A stretch of 64,000 bases of DNA from Arcicella sp034931005 (GCF_034931005.1 NZ_JAYGIN010000023.1:57263-121262); one strand, 5' to 3'; numbered from the stretch's first letter, positions 51,497 to 60,055 are shown. Numbers and translations are program-made. The notes: a model not told the origin generated them from the letters alone.

Positions 51497-52666
51497 TTAA
51501 AACCGAAAACGAACAAACTCAAAAAACTCTCCTTTCTTAAACACCTGACTATCAGCAGGTAATTCCACAAAACCATCACAATCGGTTAAGTTAGCAAAGT
51601 CGGCCGAGCCGCTACCTTCAAAAGGAGTAGCCATTAATCTTCCATCTTGAAAATACGTTTTTACGGGAACAAAATACGTTAAATTTGGCTTGAACGATAC
51701 GTCTTTATCCAAAACTACAACTTCATTTTTACGCTCTAAAAAGTATTTACAGAAACATAAAAACGTAGAAACGGGATTCCCCGGTAAGGCAAAAACGGTT
51801 TTCCCTTCGTCAGTTTTGCCAAACCAAAACGGTTTTCCTGGCTTTTGAGCAACTTTGTGAAATAACTTTTTTACGCCTAAATCTGTCAGAATTTCGGGAA
51901 CAAAATCTTTCTTTCCTGCCGATACCCCTCCGCTTAATAAAATAACGTCGTGATTAGACAAAACCTCCTTTAACTTACTGAATAACAATTCTTTATCATC
52001 TGTCAAATGAAATAAATTTGCCTTTACTCCTACCCTTTCTAACGCCGCCGACAACATATATGAATTGGACATTCTGATTTGATAAGGTAACGGATTTGCC
52101 GTAATTTCTACCAATTCATCGCCCGTAGAAATCACGGCAACTTTTGGAGGTATTTCTACTTTTACGCTCGCTTTTCCAACTGATGCCATCACGGCAATTT
52201 CAGACGGAGAAATCTTTAAACCTTTTTGTAAGAGAATGTCACCCATTTTTCGGTCAGAACCTTGACGATGCACATTTTGCCCTTGTGAAATCTCCGATAA
52301 TGGAATCGTAATTTTAGCCATTTTTACACCATCAACTTCCTGAATATCAACATCTTCATAACGAATAACGGTATGGCAACCCAAAGGCAAAACCGCCCCA
52401 GTCATCACTTCCATACAATTTTCGGGATTTTCAAGGGATTTTTGGGCTTCACCTGCGTATTGAGTAGCTTCAATTTTGAAAACTTCCGATTTCTGATTTA
52501 TCACAATTCCATCCATCGCCACTCTATCAAAAGGCGGAAAATCTCGGTCGGCTATAATATCTTCGGCTAAAACTTTACCCACACTTTCCAAAAGTGAAAC
52601 TTCTGAAACATTAGGAATAAAAGCATTTTCTTCTACTATTTTAAGGGCTTCTTTTACGGAAATCAT
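51497..52666 (-). CDS. moeA: Molybdopterin molybdotransferase
   Basis: 389 residues with MoeA domains: MISVKEALKIVEENAF, DRDFPPFDRVAMDGIV, EVMTGAVLPLGCHTVIRYED, VHRQGSDRKMGD, VISTGDELVE, ILLSGGVSAGKKDFVPEIL and FALPGNPVSTFLCF. It inserts molybdate into molybdopterin. Divergent from moaC/mobA over 120 bp, so three molybdenum cofactor genes form a small locus; moaA, moaD/E and mogA must lie elsewhere. Confidence 0.95.
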   Translation of the reverse strand: MISVKEALKIVEENAFIPNVSEVSLLESVGKVLAEDIIADRDFPPFDRVAMDGIVINQKSEVFKIEATQYAGEAQKSLENPENCMEVMTGAVLPLGCHTVIRYEDVDIQEVDGVKMAKITIPLSEISQGQNVHRQGSDRKMGDILLQKGLKISPSEIAVMASVGKASVKVEIPPKVAVISTGDELVEITANPLPYQIRMSNSYMLSAALERVGVKANLFHLTDDKELLFSKLKEVLSNHDVILLSGGVSAGKKDFVPEILTDLGVKKLFHKVAQKPGKPFWFGKTDEGKTVFALPGNPVSTFLCFCKYFLERKNEVVVLDKDVSFKPNLTYFVPVKTYFQDGRLMATPFEGSGSADFANLTDCDGFVELPADSQVFKKGEFFEFVRFRF

Positions 52667-52674
52667 TTGTGAGG

Positions 52675-52786
52675 TTTTAGTGGTTTGGTTTTAGGTGTTA
52701 GAGTAAAACTATTCCCTAAAAACTAAAACCTGAAACCTATCTTTTTATCTTTACACAAAAATAGAAATTTAAGTTTAAAACAAACG
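52675..52786. promoter_or_regulatory. Divergent moeA/moaC control region with hairpin
   Basis: Contains an imperfect TTTTAGG/CCTAAAA hairpin (about 52675-52740), then a short AT-rich stretch before moaC. It must hold both promoters. No molybdenum-cofactor riboswitch structure was recognised. Confidence 0.55.
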
Positions 52787-53260
52787 ATGAAATCTTTTAC
52801 TCATTTAGATAACAACAACAACCCATCTATGGTGGATGTCTCTGAAAAAGCCATTACCAAACGTACCGCTACGGCTCAAAGTATCGTGGTTTTGACGGAC
52901 GAAATTATCGCCAATTTCAAAGATGGTGACCTCCAAACTAAGAAAGGCTCTGTACTACAAACTGCTATTATTGCGGGAACAATGGGTGCAAAAAAGACTT
53001 CTGATTTAATTCCGCTTTGTCATCCTTTGGGATTAGATTCTTGCAAATTCAAAGTAGAAGTCTCTGGAAATGAAGTCATTATACAATGTACTTGCTCATT
53101 GACGGCAAAAACGGGCGTTGAAATGGAAGCTCTCACAGGGGCAAGTGTCGCAGCCCTAACTGTGTACGATATGTGTAAAGCGTTTTCGCACGACATTGTG
53201 ATTAAAGAGACAAAATTATTATTGAAAACGGGTGGAAAAAGTGATTATAAAGTGGTGTAG
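52787..53260 (+). CDS. moaC: Cyclic pyranopterin monophosphate synthase
   Basis: 157 residues. FTHLDNNNNPSMVDVSEK, KRTATAQ, AGTMGAKKTSDLIPLCHPL and TGVEMEALTGASVAALTVYDMCKA are MoaC signatures, including the active-site His in LCHPL and Asp in VYDMCK. It forms cyclic pyranopterin monophosphate in molybdenum cofactor synthesis. The stop codon TAG lies inside the palindrome that follows. Confidence 0.96.
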   Translation: MKSFTHLDNNNNPSMVDVSEKAITKRTATAQSIVVLTDEIIANFKDGDLQTKKGSVLQTAIIAGTMGAKKTSDLIPLCHPLGLDSCKFKVEVSGNEVIIQCTCSLTAKTGVEMEALTGASVAALTVYDMCKAFSHDIVIKETKLLLKTGGKSDYKVV

Positions 53261-53315
53261 GGGCGAATTGCATTCGCCTAATACTTGTAAATGGGTGAAT
53301 GCTATTCACCCCTAC
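53257..53315. repeat. GTAGGGGCGAAT palindrome over the moaC stop
   Basis: Left arm 53257-53278 (GTAGGGGCGAATTGCATTCG core) and right arm 53293-53315 (GGGTGAATGCTATTCACCCC core). The TAG of GTAGGG is the moaC stop. It separates moaC from mobA. Confidence 0.85.
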
Positions 53316-53323
53316 CTATATTT

Positions 53324-53893
53324 ATGAATAAAATATCCTTTTCAGCTCTCATTCTCTCAGGCGGACTCAGCTCTCGCATGGGTGAAGAAAAACGGCTAAT
53401 TCATTATCACGGCAAAACCCAAGAACAATATCTTTTTGACTTATTAAACTCTTATTGTTCAGACGTTTACGTATCAATCAATCAAAACCAAACCACTAAT
53501 TTACCGCATATCCAAGACCTTGATTTACCCATCAAAAGTCCGATGGTGGGCATACTTTCTGCCTTTCAGAAAAACCCAAATATGGCTTGGTTGGTGGTGG
53601 CTTGTGATATGCCTTTTGTGGATAAAAAAACGATTGAGTTTATTTTGCAACACCGCAAGCCAGAGAAATATGCAACGGCTTTTGAAAATCCTGAAGAGCA
53701 TTTTCCAGAACCACTACTAACGATTTACGAACCTAAAATCTATCCAAATCTGCAAGAAGCCGTAAATCAAGGCAAAAAATCACCCATGAAAATTCTGCAA
53801 AGCCTTGACATTGAGTTGATAAAAAACTTTGATTTTCAATGGATTAAAAATATAAATACCGTAGAAGAAAGGATAAAGATGAATCCCTTTTAG
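53324..53893 (+). CDS. mobA: Molybdenum cofactor guanylyltransferase family protein
   Basis: 189 residues from MNKISFSALILSGGLSSRMG. The nucleotidyltransferase P-loop LSGGLSSRMGEEKRLI and the metal-binding WLVVACDMPFVD are intact; PEPLLTIYEPKIYPNLQEA follows. It attaches GMP (or CMP) to molybdopterin to make the dinucleotide cofactor. Start at 53324 because the in-frame ATG at 53291 lies in the palindrome. The gene symbol is by family and position after moaC. Confidence 0.87.
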   Translation: MNKISFSALILSGGLSSRMGEEKRLIHYHGKTQEQYLFDLLNSYCSDVYVSINQNQTTNLPHIQDLDLPIKSPMVGILSAFQKNPNMAWLVVACDMPFVDKKTIEFILQHRKPEKYATAFENPEEHFPEPLLTIYEPKIYPNLQEAVNQGKKSPMKILQSLDIELIKNFDFQWIKNINTVEERIKMNPF

Positions 53894-53971
53894 TAGAATT
53901 TACAAAAAAAAATCTTATTCTGTTTTAACAACTTAATGTTGAATACTCTCCTTAAAACTCTTTTCCCAACC

Positions 53972-56425
53972 ATGAAAAAAACACATTACATAATCCTATT
54001 TTTATTACTTTTTCAAATTCCTCTCTTCGCTCAAAAGAACCTAACTTTATGGTACAAACAACCCGCCCGAAATTGGAATGAAGCCTTGCCAATTGGTAAC
54101 GGACGCATCGGGGCAATGATTTTTGGCAAGCCCGAAAGCGAACTTATTCAACTCAATGAACAAACGCTTTGGTCGGGCGGACCAGTGAATAGAAACCCCA
54201 ATCCAGAGGCTTCAAAACACTTGCAGGAAGTCAGAGAGGCTATTTTTGCAGAAGATTTTGAGAAAGCCGAGCAATTAACCAAACAATTGCAAGGGCTATA
54301 TTCAGAGGCTTATCAACCTTTGGGAGATTTAGTGTTGAAGCAAAAATATAATGGTGAAGCAACCGATTATTACCGAGACTTGAACATTGAAAATGCCATT
54401 TCAACGACTCGTTTTAAGGTTGGGAATACAGAATTTACCCGTGAATTTTTCGTGTCTGCTCCTACTCAAGCAATGATTTTCAAATTGAAATCTTCTCAAA
54501 AAGGAGCATTGGATTTTCTGCTTTCAACCAAAAGTCTGCATCCCATTTTAAAATCATTAATGGGTCAAAATCAAATCGTCATGCGTGGCAAAACACCCGC
54601 ATCCGCTGCTCCAAATTATGTAAGAGATAGAAAAGAAGCGGTTGTTTACGAAGATGAAAATCATTGTAAAGGCACACGTTTTGACTGGCGTTTGGTGCTT
54701 CAATCTACCGATGGAAAATCGACAACTGACACTTCTGGCTTTCACGTTTGGGATGCTTCTGAAGCCGTTTTTATCCTCACCGCTGCCAGTAGTTTTAACG
54801 GGTTCGATAAATGCCCTGATTCGGAAGGAAAAGATGAAAAAGCATTGGCTGATAGTTATTTAAAATTGAGTAAAAATAAATCCTTCGATGAGCTAAAAAA
54901 TGCCCATATTGCTGACTATCAAGGTTTTTTTAAGCGAATGAGTTTTTCTTTAAACGGAAATCCAAGTGTTAATTTACCCACCGACCAACGACTTTTAAAA
55001 TATACAGAAGGAGCAAAAGACCCATCTTTGGAGAGTTTATATTTTCAATTTGGACGATATTTATTGATTTCGTGTTCTCGTCCAGACGGACTTCCTGCCA
55101 ATTTACAAGGCATTTGGAACAACTCAATTCGTCCGCCGTGGAGTTCAAATTATACCATCAATATCAATACCGAAATGAATTATTGGCTGGCAGAAATGTG
55201 TAATCTTTCGGATTTGCACACGCCACTTTTAAATCATATCAAGGCAATTGCTGAGACTGGTAAAGCAACTGCTAAGAATTTCTACAATGCTCGTGGTTGG
55301 GTTGCTCACCATAATTCGGACGTTTGGGGACTTTCTAATCCCGTGGGAGATTTAGGTAAAGGCTCGCCTGTGTGGGCAAACTGGACGATGGGTGGAGCGT
55401 GGTTGAGCCAACATTTATGGACGCACTACGCTTTTACAGGTGATAAAAAATATTTGAAAGAACAAGCATACCCGTTGATGAAAGAGGCTTCGATTTTCTG
55501 CGAAGATTGGTTAATTCAAGACGGAAAAGGACATTTAGTAACGGCTCCGTCAACGTCTCCTGAAAATGTGTTTATTACCGACAAAGGTGTAAAAGCATCG
55601 GTTTCAATGGCTACAACGATGGATATGTCCATCATTTGGGACGTTTTTACGAACACCATTGAGGCTTCTGAAGTATTGGCAATTGATGCCGATTTTAGAA
55701 AAGAATTACTTGAAAAACGAGCCAAACTATTTCCTTTGCAAATTGGCAAAAAAGGCAATTTGCAAGAATGGTACAAAGATTGGGAGGATGTAGAACCGCA
55801 ACACCGTCACACTTCGCATTTGTATGGCTTGCATCCAGGACGACAAATTTCACCGCTTCGTACGCCTGAGTTTGCCAATGCAGCTAAGAAAACCCTCGAA
55901 ATTAGAGGTGACGACGGAACGGGGTGGAGCAAATCATGGAAAATCAACTTTTGGGCAAGACTTCACGACGGAAACCACGCTTATAAATTGGTACGTGAAC
56001 TCTTGAAATTGACAGGCATGGAAGGCACAGAGTACACCAAAGGCGGCGGCACGTATCCGAATTTATTTTGTGCCCACCCTCCTTTCCAAATTGACGGAAA
56101 CTTTGGCGGAACATCGGGTATGGCAGAAATGTTATTGCAAAGTCACGATGGCTTATTGAATATTTTGCCTGCCTTACCAGACGATTGGGCTTCGGGCGAG
56201 ATAAAAGGCTTGAAAGCACAGGGTGGTTTTGAAGTAGATATGACTTGGAAAAACAAAAAAATCACGGCATTAACTATCCATTCTTCATTGGGTGGAATCT
56301 GTAAATTGAAAGTATCGAATACTCTAAAATTGGTAGGAAAAACAAAATTATCAACGCAAAAAGACAAATCATTGATTGATTTTATGACGGTGAAAGGAGG
56401 AAAATATACTTTGATTGGAGGTTAA
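53972..56425 (+). CDS. GH95 alpha-L-fucosidase family glycoside hydrolase
   Basis: 817 residues with signal peptide YIILFLLLFQIPLFAQ. N-terminal beta domain opening LWYKQPARNWNEALPIGNGR and GAMIFGKPESELIQLNEQTL, followed by the (alpha/alpha)6 catalytic part with NINTEMNYWLAEMCNLSDLH, GWVAHHNSDVWG, TSPENVF and RRHTSHL-like QHRHTSHLYGLHPG. These are GH95 hallmarks; members cleave alpha-1,2-fucose or alpha-L-galactose with an Asn-activated water. It is standalone and followed by a terminator. ATG at 53972 gives the best signal peptide; an earlier ATG at 53936 is possible. Confidence 0.93.
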   Translation: MKKTHYIILFLLLFQIPLFAQKNLTLWYKQPARNWNEALPIGNGRIGAMIFGKPESELIQLNEQTLWSGGPVNRNPNPEASKHLQEVREAIFAEDFEKAEQLTKQLQGLYSEAYQPLGDLVLKQKYNGEATDYYRDLNIENAISTTRFKVGNTEFTREFFVSAPTQAMIFKLKSSQKGALDFLLSTKSLHPILKSLMGQNQIVMRGKTPASAAPNYVRDRKEAVVYEDENHCKGTRFDWRLVLQSTDGKSTTDTSGFHVWDASEAVFILTAASSFNGFDKCPDSEGKDEKALADSYLKLSKNKSFDELKNAHIADYQGFFKRMSFSLNGNPSVNLPTDQRLLKYTEGAKDPSLESLYFQFGRYLLISCSRPDGLPANLQGIWNNSIRPPWSSNYTININTEMNYWLAEMCNLSDLHTPLLNHIKAIAETGKATAKNFYNARGWVAHHNSDVWGLSNPVGDLGKGSPVWANWTMGGAWLSQHLWTHYAFTGDKKYLKEQAYPLMKEASIFCEDWLIQDGKGHLVTAPSTSPENVFITDKGVKASVSMATTMDMSIIWDVFTNTIEASEVLAIDADFRKELLEKRAKLFPLQIGKKGNLQEWYKDWEDVEPQHRHTSHLYGLHPGRQISPLRTPEFANAAKKTLEIRGDDGTGWSKSWKINFWARLHDGNHAYKLVRELLKLTGMEGTEYTKGGGTYPNLFCAHPPFQIDGNFGGTSGMAEMLLQSHDGLLNILPALPDDWASGEIKGLKAQGGFEVDMTWKNKKITALTIHSSLGGICKLKVSNTLKLVGKTKLSTQKDKSLIDFMTVKGGKYTLIGG

Positions 56426-56476
56426 TTTTATTAGCACACAAAATTTTAACAGATTTGATATTGCCTATTAAATTTA

Positions 56477-56514
56477 AAAAGACGGCTTCGCTCTAAGTGG
56501 AAGTCGTCTTTTTT
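56477..56514 (+). terminator. Terminator of the GH95 gene
   Basis: AAAAAGACGGCTT (56477-56489) pairs imperfectly with AAGTCGTCTTTTT, followed by T-rich sequence about 50 bp after the stop. Confidence 0.8.
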
Positions 56515-56551
56515 AATTTAACGCTGAATAGAAAACCGAATCTCTTACTGA

Positions 56552-56815
56552 TTAAACAGGTTCATTATTAATTTTTGTTCGAGATTTAATTTCGTTGTTC
56601 ATTTGATTTACCATTATTATACTTGGCAATAAAGTAATGCCACAACCCATCGCTCCCGCAATTAATACAAAGTTGCCAGTTTTTATAGCCAAATAAACAA
56701 GAGTCGCAACCGCAACGACCATGACAATACCAAGACCAATAATGGCTCCTTTTAATGTTTTTTTCTTTGCTTGAAGTTCTTCCAATGTTAATTCTGAGAG
56801 TTTTTTTGTTTTCAT
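56552..56815 (-). CDS. Small two-helix membrane protein
   Basis: 87 residues, two hydrophobic segments (GAIIGLGIVMVVAVATLVYLAI and NFVLIAGAMGCGITLLPSIIM) between charged ends (KKLSELTLEELQAKKKTLK, NNEIKSRTKINNEP). A common Bacteroidota type in which the first segment is preceded by 'LTLEELQ(A/K)KKK'; function unknown. It is the last gene of a minus-strand run but separated from it by a double hairpin. Confidence 0.75.
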   Translation of the reverse strand: MKTKKLSELTLEELQAKKKTLKGAIIGLGIVMVVAVATLVYLAIKTGNFVLIAGAMGCGITLLPSIIMVNQMNNEIKSRTKINNEPV

Positions 56816-56867
56816 AATTAGTAAGTAGGAATTGGGATTTAAGGTTTATAACTCATTACCAATCAAG

Positions 56868-57005
56868 TTCGGAATGAACTGTATTAAAAACCAAATTCCA
56901 GACCAAATATTATTTTGGTTCTATTTTTTTAAACACAGTTCATTCCGAAAAATAAAACTCTTTCATTTTTTAGCTTTAAAGTAAAACTAAAAAATGAAAG
57001 AGTTT
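56868..57005. repeat. Two perfect hairpins in tandem
   Basis: TTCGGAATGAACTGT (56868-56882) pairs with its complement at 56935-56949. Then AAACTCTTTCATTTTTTAG (56955-56973) pairs with 56987-57005. They lie at the 3' end of the DUF5655 gene and act at least as its terminator. Confidence 0.85.
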
Positions 57006-57023
57006 AGAAATTGTTTTGATTCA

Positions 57024-57575
57024 TTAACCTGCATTTGCATAAGCCATTTTAATCCAATCAATTACTTCATTATCAATTTCATTGATGTCAGAAAGGTTAA
57101 TTTTGTGTGAACAAATTCCATTAGGTTTTTCTGCTTCTAATTTACCTTTTGCTTCAACTCCTTTTAGGTTAAACCCAATTTCAAATCTTGTTTTTGAGGC
57201 AGGATTTAAAATTATAAATTGCTTTTTCCTTTTCAAACTCACGTAGGTTTTTTTAGGTGCAATTTCAAATTCCCCATCAAACTGATGTATTTCGCCTACT
57301 AATTTATCATAAAATGGTTTTAGATGCTCTTTGCCTTTATATTGGCTAACAATTAATTCATCCGTATCCGTTGTAGAATCTGCATCAGTCCCCAAAACTT
57401 TTAGGGCAATTTCAGAGGCGTATCCGTGCGTAACGTTGTGCGTTTCTTTCAAGAATTTCACAATTTCACCGTGTTTTGAAAGACTTTGTTTTGAAATTAA
57501 TACTTTCCATTCATCTAAAGAATAACCTGTTTTTTCTTTTAGGTTTTCGAGCATTGTTATGACTGTCTTATCCAT
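57024..57575 (-). CDS. DUF4287/DUF5655 domain protein
   Basis: 183 residues in two parts. The N-terminal DUF4287 reads MLENLKEKTGYSLDEWK, then HGEIVKFLKETHNVTHGYASEIALK, a helical DNA- or protein-binding-like domain. The C-terminal DUF5655 reads LVGEIHQFDGEFEIAPKKTYVSLKRKKQFIILNP, then TRFEIGFNLKG. This two-domain arrangement is widespread in bacteria; no biochemical function is known to me. It starts 4 bp after the SRPBCC gene stop, so it is almost certainly in one operon with it. Confidence 0.87.
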   Translation of the reverse strand: MDKTVITMLENLKEKTGYSLDEWKVLISKQSLSKHGEIVKFLKETHNVTHGYASEIALKVLGTDADSTTDTDELIVSQYKGKEHLKPFYDKLVGEIHQFDGEFEIAPKKTYVSLKRKKQFIILNPASKTRFEIGFNLKGVEAKGKLEAEKPNGICSHKINLSDINEIDNEVIDWIKMAYANAG

Positions 57576-57579
57576 CGTT

Positions 57580-58125
57580 TTATTTGTTATTTTCTACTGA
57601 TTTTTTAAGTAAGTTTAATCCTTGTTCGTTCATTTTTTCCATTCCTGCTTTTGCACTAAATAGCCACATAAAGAAAGCATCAGGCAAAGCAGATTGTACT
57701 TTAAAATCTTGTTTTACTTCGATGCCGTTGGCGGTTTCAGCAAAGTAATAATCAAAAGTAGGTTTGGCTACGAATGGTTTTTGAATATCACATTGCATTC
57801 CTATAAAATTTTGTTCATCAATTTTTACAATTTCCTGAAAACCTAAGTCTTTACCTGCGTTTCCATCCCAATGATATTGAGCCCCCACTGTTCCGTCTGT
57901 ACCCTTCACTTCATGTTTTTGGGTTGGGTCTTCAGCCAAAAATGGCGACCATTTCGGGAAATTATTTAAGTATTTTACCATGTCAAAAACTTCTTGTTTT
58001 GACCCTTTAATGGTAACTGTTTTTACAATTTGAATAGACTGCAAATCACTGGCTTTGTACAAACCAAATCCAATAAATGTAACGATTGCAAGGGCTATTG
58101 TTATGAGTATCATTTTCTTATTCAT
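57580..58125 (-). CDS. SRPBCC (START-like) family protein with N-terminal anchor
   Basis: 181 residues. One N-terminal membrane helix (MILITIALAIVTFIGFGLY), then a polyketide-cyclase-like SRPBCC domain: TVTIKGSKQEVFDMVKYLNNFPKWSPF, YHWDGN, DYYFAETANGIEVKQDF. It probably binds a hydrophobic ligand outside the cytoplasm. Placed between YCII and DUF5655 proteins in an operon of small proteins typical of Bacteroidota environmental-response clusters. No enzyme activity assigned. Confidence 0.87.
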   Translation of the reverse strand: MNKKMILITIALAIVTFIGFGLYKASDLQSIQIVKTVTIKGSKQEVFDMVKYLNNFPKWSPFLAEDPTQKHEVKGTDGTVGAQYHWDGNAGKDLGFQEIVKIDEQNFIGMQCDIQKPFVAKPTFDYYFAETANGIEVKQDFKVQSALPDAFFMWLFSAKAGMEKMNEQGLNLLKKSVENNK

Positions 58126-58154
58126 GTTAATTTGTGTTTAGTTTTGTATAATTG

Positions 58155-58502
58155 CTACATTGGTTGAATAGCCCTCACTTCAACGGTTCCTCCCATTAAT
58201 AAAATAGGACAGTTTTTTGCCATTTCTACGGCTTCATCAATCGTATTGGCTTTTACAATCATATTGCCCCCAAGCGTTTGCTTATCAGCAATATGAATTC
58301 CTTCAGTTACTGATTTGTTAGCAAAAATTTGTTTGCCCTCAAAGCTGAGTTGATGTGTGCTAATCAGTTTTTCCTGTATAACAATATTGCCAATAAAAGC
58401 ACCCCATTGTTGGTGCATTTCGTTCATTTCAACTTCTGTTGGTTGGTAGTTGTTGTTTGGTTCGTATCTGAACAAAAGCATAAAATCATTTTTCTGTATC
58501 AT
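58155..58502 (-). CDS. YCII-related domain protein
   Basis: 115 residues. DCGH/YCII-like fold: FMLLFRYEPNNNYQPTEVEM, HQQWGAFIGNIVIQEKL, FANKSVTEGIHIADKQTLGG and MVKANTIDEAVEMAKNCPIL, ending VRAIQPM. The pattern matches proteins often encoded beside ECF sigma factors; here no sigma factor is present, but a Crp/Fnr regulator heads the operon instead. Function unknown, possibly a small dimeric enzyme. Confidence 0.87.
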   Translation of the reverse strand: MIQKNDFMLLFRYEPNNNYQPTEVEMNEMHQQWGAFIGNIVIQEKLISTHQLSFEGKQIFANKSVTEGIHIADKQTLGGNMIVKANTIDEAVEMAKNCPILLMGGTVEVRAIQPM

Positions 58503-58585
58503 TTCATTTTGTTTTAAATGTTAATAATGATACAAATGTAGAGTAGTACAATTAGCTCATTCTTGCCATAGGACAAGAAAACCAT

Positions 58586-59302
58586 TTATACAGAAAATGA
58601 TTGTGTTTTTTGGAAGATTGCCCAGTGTAAGAATAAAATAATGGGCGGAGCAAAGGCAGGAATGATGCAAAATGGGAAAAACGCTAAGGTATCTACGCCC
58701 ATTGCACCCGTGTCGATAGATATTTTGGTTAGTACATTGGCAGCGATGGCAGTAAATAAAATATCTACCGTACCAAAAATATTCCAATAGTAGGTGAGTT
58801 TTTGGGCATAGCTTTTTTTGTTTTGAATGGCATTCGCCACAAAAATACTACTCACTGCTGTGAGCATATCACCAATACCTGCAATAAAAGCAAATGGCTT
58901 TGGCAATGCGTTATGCGTAGCAAGCAATATAAAAAAAACGCCTATTAAACGAAAAATATGAAGTTTTACTAAACTTTCCAATGCTACATTTTCTAAAATA
59001 GTCTTGTAAAACTTTGTTTTTAAGACTATTACAAAAAGTAAGAACGCAAAGGGAAAAGTGGTAAATAAAAGAATTTTGGGAGGAAGAGTCACTTGATGAA
59101 ACCAACCCTTATAATCAGCCAAAGCAATATAAGTTAAGTATAAAACAAAAAAGGCTATCACGATTAAGTAAGCCCTTTTGTTCTGTATTTTTTTTGCTTC
59201 TTTCCGAATAAATAAAACGATTAAAATAAATGGTGCAGGAATAGCGATAAGAAAAGCTATTGAAATCCATTGTGGTAAGAGGTAATGCACTAATGTATTC
59301 AT
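58586..59302 (-). CDS. Multi-pass membrane protein of unknown function
   Basis: 238 residues with about seven hydrophobic segments (IAFLIAIPAPFILIVLFIR, YLIVIAFFVLYLTYIAL, ILLFTTFPFAFLLFVIVL, IFRLIGVFFILLATH, PFAFIAGIGDMLTAVSSIFV, YYWNIFGTVDILFTAIAA, IPAFAPPIILFLHWAIF). No known domain recognised. Its ATG overlaps the stop of the Crp/Fnr gene by 4 bp (ATGA), so the regulator and this protein are translationally coupled and made together. Confidence 0.85.
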   Translation of the reverse strand: MNTLVHYLLPQWISIAFLIAIPAPFILIVLFIRKEAKKIQNKRAYLIVIAFFVLYLTYIALADYKGWFHQVTLPPKILLFTTFPFAFLLFVIVLKTKFYKTILENVALESLVKLHIFRLIGVFFILLATHNALPKPFAFIAGIGDMLTAVSSIFVANAIQNKKSYAQKLTYYWNIFGTVDILFTAIAANVLTKISIDTGAMGVDTLAFFPFCIIPAFAPPIILFLHWAIFQKTQSFSV

Positions 59303-59883
59303 TTTTTGTCTGTTATTTCTTTTCTAATTCTGCTTAAAGATGTATCGGTAATGCCTAAATATGTTGCAATTTGTTTTAAAGGTACATTTTGAACAATATC
59401 AGGTTTAGATTTAAGAAGATTCAAATATCGCTCCTTTGCGGGGTCAGCAATGATGGATACAGAATGATTTTTCAACTCAAAATAATTATTTACTAATCGA
59501 GTACGCCCAACCTCTCTAAAGGCTTCGATGTTAAATAATTTCATAAAGTTTTCAAAAGTAATTTTCCAAGCAACACATGGAGTAATTGCCTGAATGTTCT
59601 CTCGGCATTTTGTCTTTAAGAAATAAGAATACCAGTCTATCACGATGTCTGTTGAACTGAAAAATTTAGTGCTTATATCATTACCTTCTAAATCTATTAC
59701 ATAAGACCTTGCAAAACCACTTTCCATAAAATAATAGAAATTTGCAGTAGAGCCTTCTTGAATAAAATAGTCATTCTTGGCAAATTCAATGCGTTGGTAC
59801 TGACTTAGTATCATGGCTAAGTCTTCTTTATTGAAATTTTGTTCGTTAAATATTGTTTGTAAATAATGTTTATCAGTCATCAT
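59299..59883 (-). CDS. Crp/Fnr family transcriptional regulator
   Basis: 194 residues. Cyclic-nucleotide-binding-like beta-roll (FAKNDYFIQEGSTANFYYFMESGFARSYV) and a C-terminal winged helix (LKQIATYLGITDTSLSRIRKEI) of the Bacteroidota Crp subgroup. The canonical cAMP-contact Arg/Ser are not evident, so the effector is uncertain. It heads the minus-strand operon that continues with the membrane, YCII, SRPBCC and DUF5655 genes. Confidence 0.9.
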   Translation of the reverse strand: MMTDKHYLQTIFNEQNFNKEDLAMILSQYQRIEFAKNDYFIQEGSTANFYYFMESGFARSYVIDLEGNDISTKFFSSTDIVIDWYSYFLKTKCRENIQAITPCVAWKITFENFMKLFNIEAFREVGRTRLVNNYFELKNHSVSIIADPAKERYLNLLKSKPDIVQNVPLKQIATYLGITDTSLSRIRKEITDKK

Positions 59884-59930
59884 TTCATTAGACTTCGGTT
59901 TTATTTTGGTATATTAATTACCCTGTTTAA

Positions 59931-60055
59931 TACACTGTTTAATAAGTTTTCTGAATAATTTTCATCCTAAAATGTTTGATTGGAGAACTTCCCGAAAGTT
60001 TTAGAACTTTCGGGAAGTTTAAATAACTTATTAAACAGCGTATTTAATCATGTTT
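59931..60055. repeat. MITE-like element with CCCGAAAG hairpin, copy B
   Basis: Outer pair GTTTAATAAGTT (59937-59948) and AACTTATTAAAC (60025-60036), central hairpin AACTTCCCGAAAGTT (59986-60000) with its complement (60005-60019). Its outer and central parts match the element at 47101-47300, and its right end runs into the 3' end of the protease gene. Confidence 0.83.
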
